From positions 1 to 64,000 of the forward strand of contig NZ_LZHT01000110.1 of the NCBI RefSeq assembly GCF_001667315.1: a stretch of 64,000 bases of DNA, written 5' to 3'. A program made the position numbers and the translations under genes. Origin of the DNA: Mycobacterium sp. 852002-10029_SCH5224772 (GTDB taxonomy: Bacteria > Actinomycetota > Actinomycetes > Mycobacteriales > Mycobacteriaceae). The notes under the pieces were generated by a model. The model was not told the DNA's origin and ran no database searches. It saw only the letters and a program-made list of their open reading frames with translations. The first letter of the stretch is position 1; each line of letters opens with the position of its first letter. Below are positions 59,426 through 64,000 of this stretch, one piece after another.

Positions 59426-61069
59426 GTGTCTCGCAGTCGCGCACCGACGATGTTGCTCACCGCCATCGCGGCGACCGTCGTCATCGTCTCGTGGGTGGGG
59501 GACGCGACACGCGGTCGCGGAGCCGTCCCGCAGCCGGCGCGCGGCACCCAACTCGTCGAGCAGCCGCTGATCGGGCTGGGTGCCGGAGTCACGGTTCGGG
59601 AAATCAGTCAGCACGCCCCGTTCTCTTTGGTGGCGCTGACCGGCGACCTGGCCGGCACGTCGACCCGCGTGCGCGCCAAGCGTCCCGACGGTTCGTGGGG
59701 CCCCTGGTATCAGACCGAGTACGAAACCGCGGCGCCCGACCCGTCGCGGGCCGACCACCCTGCCGGGGCCGCGGAGGGGCCGCGCGGCACGGATCCGGTC
59801 TTCGTCGGCACCGCGACGACGGTCCAGATCGCGGTGACCCGCCCGTTCGACGCCAAGGCGACCCGGCCGCCCCCGGCGCCCCCGGGGGACGCGAAGGATC
59901 TGGGATACAAACCGGCCTCGAGGGAACAGCCCTTCGGCCAGAACATCTCCGCCGTCCTCATCTCCCCGCCGCAAGCGCCGGCCCAGACGCAGTGGACACC
60001 ACCGTCCGGGGTGGTGATGCCCGGGCAAGCGCCCCCGATCATCAGCCGAGCGGAATGGGGCGCCGACGAATCGCTGCGCTGCGGTAGCCCGCAGTACGAC
60101 AACGGAATTCGCGCCGCGGTCATCCACCACACCGCGGGCAGCAACGACTATTCGCCGCTGGAATCAGCCGGGATCGTCAAGGCCATCTACACCTACCACA
60201 GCAAGACGCTGGGCTGGTGCGACATCGCCTACAACGCGCTGGTCGACAAGTACGGCCAGGTGTTCGAGGGCAGCGCCGGCGGGCTCACCAAAGCGGTCGA
60301 GGCTTTCCACACCGGCGGATTCAACCGCAACACCTGGGGCGTGTCGATGATCGGCAACTTCGACGACGTGCCCCCGACGCCGATCCAACTGCGCACCGTG
60401 GGCCGGCTGCTCGGCTGGCGATTGGGCATGGACGGCGTCGACCCGAAGGGCACGGTGCAACTGGAGTCGGCCGGTAGCCACTACACCACCTTTCCGGCCG
60501 GCTCCATCGCGACGCTGCCGACCATCTTTACCCACCGCGACGTGGGCAACACCGACTGCCCGGGCAACGCCGCCTATGCGCTGATGGACGAAATGCGGGA
60601 CATCGCATCGCATTTCAACGATCCACCGGAGGAATTGATCAAGGCGTTGCAGGGCGGCGCGATCTATGAACACTGGCAGGCGATCGGCGGGATGAACAGC
60701 GTGCTGGGCGCGCCGACCTCGCCGGAAGACAGCGCGGCCGGTGACGCCCGCTTCGTCACTTTCGCCCGGGGTGCGATGTATTGGTCACCCGAGACCGGTC
60801 CCCAGCCGGTCACCGGCGCCATTTACGACGCCTGGGGTTCGGAAAGTTACGAGCGCGGCCCGCTCGGGTTGCCCACCAGTGCGGAAATTCAAGAGCCCCT
60901 GCAGATTACGCAGAATTTTCAGCATGGGACGCTGAACTTTGAACGGCTGACCGGAAACGTCAGCGAAGTCGTGGACGGGATCACTACGCCGCTGGCCACC
61001 CAATTGCCAAGCGGCCCAACGGTGCCGGCCGAGCATTTCTCGCTGCCGACGCACCCCGGCGCGGCCTGA
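59426..61069 (+). CDS. secreted N-acetylmuramoyl-L-alanine amidase (PGRP type) with LGFP repeats
   Basis: 547 residues; orthologue of Rv3811 by position. Signal sequence at 5-30. The amidase_2/PGRP domain (about 205-390) has the zinc ligands His234/His235 (VIHHTAG), His370 (THRDVG) and Cys378 (TDCPG), with Tyr/Trp substrate-groove residues (WCDIAYN). Three LGFP-type repeats follow (about 408-530), for example NSVLGAPTSPEDSAAGDARF and GPLGLPTSAEIQEPL, proposed to bind the cell wall. Predicted to cut the amide between muramic acid and the stem peptide. It converges on the HAD gene with only 2 bp between stops. Confidence 0.9.
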   Translation: MSRSRAPTMLLTAIAATVVIVSWVGDATRGRGAVPQPARGTQLVEQPLIGLGAGVTVREISQHAPFSLVALTGDLAGTSTRVRAKRPDGSWGPWYQTEYETAAPDPSRADHPAGAAEGPRGTDPVFVGTATTVQIAVTRPFDAKATRPPPAPPGDAKDLGYKPASREQPFGQNISAVLISPPQAPAQTQWTPPSGVVMPGQAPPIISRAEWGADESLRCGSPQYDNGIRAAVIHHTAGSNDYSPLESAGIVKAIYTYHSKTLGWCDIAYNALVDKYGQVFEGSAGGLTKAVEAFHTGGFNRNTWGVSMIGNFDDVPPTPIQLRTVGRLLGWRLGMDGVDPKGTVQLESAGSHYTTFPAGSIATLPTIFTHRDVGNTDCPGNAAYALMDEMRDIASHFNDPPEELIKALQGGAIYEHWQAIGGMNSVLGAPTSPEDSAAGDARFVTFARGAMYWSPETGPQPVTGAIYDAWGSESYERGPLGLPTSAEIQEPLQITQNFQHGTLNFERLTGNVSEVVDGITTPLATQLPSGPTVPAEHFSLPTHPGAA

Positions 61070-61071
61070 AG

Positions 61072-61890
61072 CTAAGGCCACCAGCGTTCCAGCACCCGCC
61101 CCACGCCGTCGTCGTTGTTGGCGGCGGTGACCTCGTCGGCGGCGGCCTGCACGTCGGGATGGGCGTTGCCCATGGCCACGCCATGCCCCGCCCAGTGCAG
61201 GATCGGCAGGTCGTTGGGCATGTCGCCGAACGCCACCACCTGGTCGCGGCCGATCTCCAACGGCCTGGCGATCTCGTCCACGCCGGTGGCCTTGCTGATC
61301 CCCAGCGGCACGATCTCGACCAGGCCGTTGTTGGTGGAGTAGGTGATGTCGCCCTCGATGCCGACGTGCTTGGCCAGTTCGGCGGCCATGTCGGAGCTGC
61401 GGGCCCCCGCCCGGCGAATGAGCAGCTTGATCGCCGGGGCGCTGAGCAGGTCTTCGATCGACACCTCGGTGTTGTCCGGGTTCAGCCAGGCATGCTCGTA
61501 ACCCGGCGAGCTGATGAACTGAGGGGTCGCGGTGTCATGCGCGCGTTCGCCGATCCGCTCGACGGCCAGCCCCGCGCCGGGGATCACGCGCGTCGCCAGC
61601 TCCGCCAACTCGGCCAGCGTGTCGACCGACAACGTGCGCGTCGAGACCACCCGGTCGTTCGCGGAGTCATAGATCACGGCGCCGTTGGCGCACACGGCAA
61701 TTGGGGCGAAGCCGAGCGCGTCGACGACGGGACGTATCCACCGGGGCGGGCGTCCGGTCGCCACGACGAACTGTGCGCCGGAGTCCACCGCGGCGCGGAT
61801 GGCGTCGCGGGTGCGTGGGGTGATCTTTTCGTCATCGTCGAACAGCGTGCCGTCGACGTCGCAGGCGATGAGCGTCGGCTTCATCGTCAT
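61072..61890 (-). CDS. Cof-type HAD-IIB phosphatase (Rv3813c homologue)
   Basis: 272 residues (MTMKPTLIACDVDG; a start two codons later is equally possible). HAD motifs: nucleophile DVDGT (Asp11, Asp13), Thr of VVATGRP, Lys of ISKATGVDE and the acidic pair GDMPND. The alpha/beta cap between motifs II and III marks subclass IIB, sugar- or nucleotide-phosphate phosphatases. Substrate unknown. It overlaps no neighbour but lies 13 bp after the acyltransferase stop on the same strand and is probably co-transcribed with the acyltransferases. Confidence 0.85.
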   Translation of the reverse strand: MTMKPTLIACDVDGTLFDDDEKITPRTRDAIRAAVDSGAQFVVATGRPPRWIRPVVDALGFAPIAVCANGAVIYDSANDRVVSTRTLSVDTLAELAELATRVIPGAGLAVERIGERAHDTATPQFISSPGYEHAWLNPDNTEVSIEDLLSAPAIKLLIRRAGARSSDMAAELAKHVGIEGDITYSTNNGLVEIVPLGISKATGVDEIARPLEIGRDQVVAFGDMPNDLPILHWAGHGVAMGNAHPDVQAAADEVTAANNDDGVGRVLERWWP

Positions 61891-61903
61891 CGGGTCCGAC
61901 CGC

Positions 61904-62689
61904 TCAATGCAATCCGCTTTGGGTCTGCCCCGGTCGCGTGACGCCGTCGGTTCCGTATTTCTGCATCCGGTCTTGCAACTCCGACAACCGAATGGCTCGG
62001 GAATCGTCCTGGGTGGGCGCGCCGCCGCCCAATCGGCGCGGCACCCAGAATTCGTCCTTCGGGTGCGGATATTCCTCTTGCACCCGATACAGCAGGGCAT
62101 TGAGCGCCTCACGCAACACGGCGTTGAGTTGCTCGGGCGTGCCCCGCGGTGGCAGCGGGCGCCCGGCGACCACGGTGATCGGAACCTTGTTGCGCAGCAC
62201 CTTCTTCGGATGGTCCTTCGGCCAGATGCGATGGGCGCCCCACACGATCACCGGAACGATCGGCACCTGGGCTTCCAGCGCCATGCGTGCCGCCCCGGTT
62301 TTGAATTCCCGCAGTTCGAAACTGCGGCTGATGGTGGCCTCGGGGTGCGTTCCGATCAGCTCGCCCTCGCGCATGCGCTGCACCGCCGCGTCGAAAGCGT
62401 CGTGCCCCGACCTGCGATCCACCGGGATCAGCCGGGCGTGCTTGATGACGTAGTTGACCGCCTTCACGTCGGCCATCTCCGCCTTGATCATGAAGTACGC
62501 CCGCCGCCGGCGCTCCCGGACGGCCATCAGCGTCGGAAGCCAGTCCAGGTAGCTGGTGTGATTTTGGGCCAGCAGGGCGCCGCCGCGCTCGGGGATGTTC
62601 TCGAGGCCCTGATAGGTGAACGTGGTTCCCTGCATGGCGACCATCGGCGGGACGATCCACTCCGCAAACCGATAGAACCCCTCAGGCAT
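61904..62689 (-). CDS. 1-acylglycerol-3-phosphate O-acyltransferase-family protein (Rv3814c)
   Basis: 261 residues; ATG at 62689 preceded by AAGGAGAAG. PlsC motifs: NHTSYLDWLP (HxxxxD), IPVDRRSGHDAF, THPEATISRS and VPIVPVIVWGAHRIW. A single amphipathic N-terminal segment suggests membrane association. Likely transfers an acyl chain to a lysophospholipid or related acceptor. First of the three tandem paralogues met from the left, and last in transcription order. Confidence 0.88.
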   Translation of the reverse strand: MPEGFYRFAEWIVPPMVAMQGTTFTYQGLENIPERGGALLAQNHTSYLDWLPTLMAVRERRRRAYFMIKAEMADVKAVNYVIKHARLIPVDRRSGHDAFDAAVQRMREGELIGTHPEATISRSFELREFKTGAARMALEAQVPIVPVIVWGAHRIWPKDHPKKVLRNKVPITVVAGRPLPPRGTPEQLNAVLREALNALLYRVQEEYPHPKDEFWVPRRLGGGAPTQDDSRAIRLSELQDRMQKYGTDGVTRPGQTQSGLH

Positions 62690-62703
62690 GTCTTCTCCTT
62701 CGC

Positions 62704-63483
62704 CTACTGCGACGGGCGTTCGGCCCGGTTGGCGGCCTTCTTGGGCGATGGGGCGGCCGATCGGGCCGCCGCCTCGTCGGCCTCGATGCGCGCGGCCTCC
62801 GCGCGGGTCGGGGCTGTGCCGCCCAGCCGGTGCGGCACCCAGTACGCTCCGGGCTCGTGCGGATAGTCCTGTTGCGCCTGGTGCAGCAACGTGGTCATCG
62901 AGTCGCGCAGGGCAACGTCGGCCTGCGCAAGGTCTTCGCGCACCCACAACGGTGCGCCCACCTGCACGGTGACAGGTATTTTGACGCGACCCAGTTTACG
63001 TGGGTGGTCCTTGGTCCAGATTCGCTGCGCCCCCCAGACGATCAGCGGGACGATCGGGACGTCGGCTTCGAGGGCCATCCGGGCGGCACCGGTCTTGAAC
63101 TCCTTGAGCTCAAAGCTGCGGCTGATGGTGGCTTCGGGATACACGCCCACCAGCTCACCTTCGCGGAGCCGCTGCACGGCCACCGCGTAGGCGCCCGCCC
63201 CGGCGCCGCGGTCCACCGGGATGGTGCGGGTGTGCTTGATCAGGAAATTGACGACCTTCACCTGCTGCATCTCGGCTTTGATCATGAACCGCAGCCGTCT
63301 TCCCCGGCGATGCACGGCCAGGGCGGCGGGCAAAAAGTCGACATAGCTGGTGTGGTTGATCGCCACCACGGCCCCGCCCCGCTCAGGGATGTGCTGCTCG
63401 CCGCGATACGTGATTGTGGTGCCCGTAGCCGTCACCGCCAGTCGGGCCAGAAGCTCCAGCGCGCGGAAGGTCGGCTCCACCAT
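62704..63483 (-). CDS. 1-acylglycerol-3-phosphate O-acyltransferase-family protein (Rv3815c)
   Basis: 259 residues starting MVEPTFRALELLARLAV. Motifs: NHTSYVDFLP, IPVDRGAGAGAY, YPEATISRSFELKEFKTG and VPIVPLIVWGAQRIW. An Ala/Glu-rich charged C-terminal tail (ARIEADEAAARS) resembles that of the next paralogue. It lies 14 bp from Rv3814c and 6 bp from Rv3816c. Confidence 0.88.
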   Translation of the reverse strand: MVEPTFRALELLARLAVTATGTTITYRGEQHIPERGGAVVAINHTSYVDFLPAALAVHRRGRRLRFMIKAEMQQVKVVNFLIKHTRTIPVDRGAGAGAYAVAVQRLREGELVGVYPEATISRSFELKEFKTGAARMALEADVPIVPLIVWGAQRIWTKDHPRKLGRVKIPVTVQVGAPLWVREDLAQADVALRDSMTTLLHQAQQDYPHEPGAYWVPHRLGGTAPTRAEAARIEADEAAARSAAPSPKKAANRAERPSQ

Positions 63484-63489
63484 CGATCA

Positions 63490-64000
63490 CTACTCCGGCG
63501 CCCCTGCGGGCCCGGCCCGGCGAGCCGCCCGGGCGGCCGCCTCCTCGGCTTCCAACCGGGCCGCGTCCGCCAGCGATGGGGCGCCTCCGCCCAACCGGTG
63601 CGGCACCCAGAACTCCCCGGCGGGATGAGCGCCATAGAGTTCCTGCGCGCGTTCCAGCAGGTGCTGCATCCGCGAATGCAGGAGGCCCTTCAATTCCTCG
63701 ATGCCCAGCGTCGGCTCGATGGGCTCGCCGACCACGACGATGATCGGCACCTTCGGCCGCCACAGCTTCTTCGGGCGGTCCTTGGTCCAGATGCGCTGGG
63801 CGCCCCAGACGATGTGCGGAACGATCGGCACCCCGGCCTCGACCGCCATGCGCACGGCCCCCGATTTGAACTCCTTGATCTCGAAGCTGCGGCTGATGGT
63901 GGCTTCGGGATAAACCCCGACCAGCTCACCGTCTTTCAGGTGCCGGACGGCGGCCTCGTAGGAGGCGGCGCCGTCCTGCCGGTTCACCGAGATGTGGCGC
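63490..64000 (-). CDS. 1-acylglycerol-3-phosphate O-acyltransferase-family protein (Rv3816c), 5' part beyond the window
   Basis: The visible C-terminal 170 residues run from RHISVNRQDGAASYE to the stop at 63490; the N-terminus with the HxxxxD motif lies past position 64000. YPEATISRSFEIKEFKSGAVRMAVE and VPIVPHIVWGAQRIW match the paralogues. The internal GTG at 63987 is not the true start, because the conserved IPVNR-type segment continues upstream. It ends with the same Ala/Glu-rich tail (ARLEAEEAAARAARR). Confidence 0.88.
   Translation of the reverse strand, partial: RHISVNRQDGAASYEAAVRHLKDGELVGVYPEATISRSFEIKEFKSGAVRMAVEAGVPIVPHIVWGAQRIWTKDRPKKLWRPKVPIIVVVGEPIEPTLGIEELKGLLHSRMQHLLERAQELYGAHPAGEFWVPHRLGGGAPSLADAARLEAEEAAARAARRAGPAGAPE

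Overview
The window is about 64 kb of high-GC actinobacterial DNA carrying the arabinogalactan-mycolate locus of a Mycobacterium. Gene content and order follow the M. tuberculosis interval Rv3772 to Rv3816c closely, with differences that exclude the tuberculosis complex. No orthologues of Rv3784-Rv3787c lie between wzm and the gre-like gene. A three-gene cassette separates embC from embA. DprE1 has alanine where M. tuberculosis has Cys387. Alanine there is known from M. avium, so I favour a slow grower near the M. avium complex. An embR gene has been reported beside embAB in M. avium, and none is present here, so the species stays open.

Left part (1-12.5 kb): small membrane proteins, a SAM-dependent methyltransferase, an NTF2-like protein, an APH-type kinase, three tRNAs, hisC2, echA21, lipE, a second Balon/Rv2629-type gene, a quinone oxidoreductase and a class-V aminotransferase-like protein that has lost its PLP lysine. 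Middle part (12.6-35.7 kb): the Rv3779 glycosyltransferase, bpa, the wzt-glfT1-wzm galactan start/export operon, an SOS-boxed 13E12 HNH gene, a gre-like factor, then GtrA-dprE1-dprE2-aftA-embC, the inserted cassette (ArsR, SRPBCC, mycothiol-dependent-type protein) and embA-embB. Right part (35.9-64 kb): a secreted protein, a GarA paralogue and fadE35 on the plus strand. These are followed by the minus-strand block accD4-pks13-fadD32, Rv3802c, fbpD, fbpA, aftB, ubiA, PAP2 phosphatase, glfT2 and glf. Erp and a peptidoglycan amidase come next on the plus strand, then a HAD phosphatase and three tandem acyltransferases on the minus strand, the last cut by the window edge.

The genes form a nearly complete cell-envelope pathway. 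UbiA, the PAP2 phosphatase, DprE1 and DprE2 make decaprenylphosphoryl-arabinose. AftA, EmbA/B/C and AftB use it. Glf, GlfT1 and GlfT2 build galactan and Wzm/Wzt move it. FadD32, AccD4 and Pks13 make mycolic acids and FbpA attaches them.

Regulation visible in the sequence: at least a dozen genes begin 6-8 nt after a TANNNT box and are probably leaderless. One divergent pair has overlapping -10 boxes. There are also a LexA box, two CRP-type palindromes, an ArsR-type operator, and 7-bp direct repeats with 4-bp spacing upstream of fadD32. Most likely to be new: the embC/embA cassette, the Balon paralogue with its small partner gene, and the GarA paralogue lacking the phospho-switch threonines.
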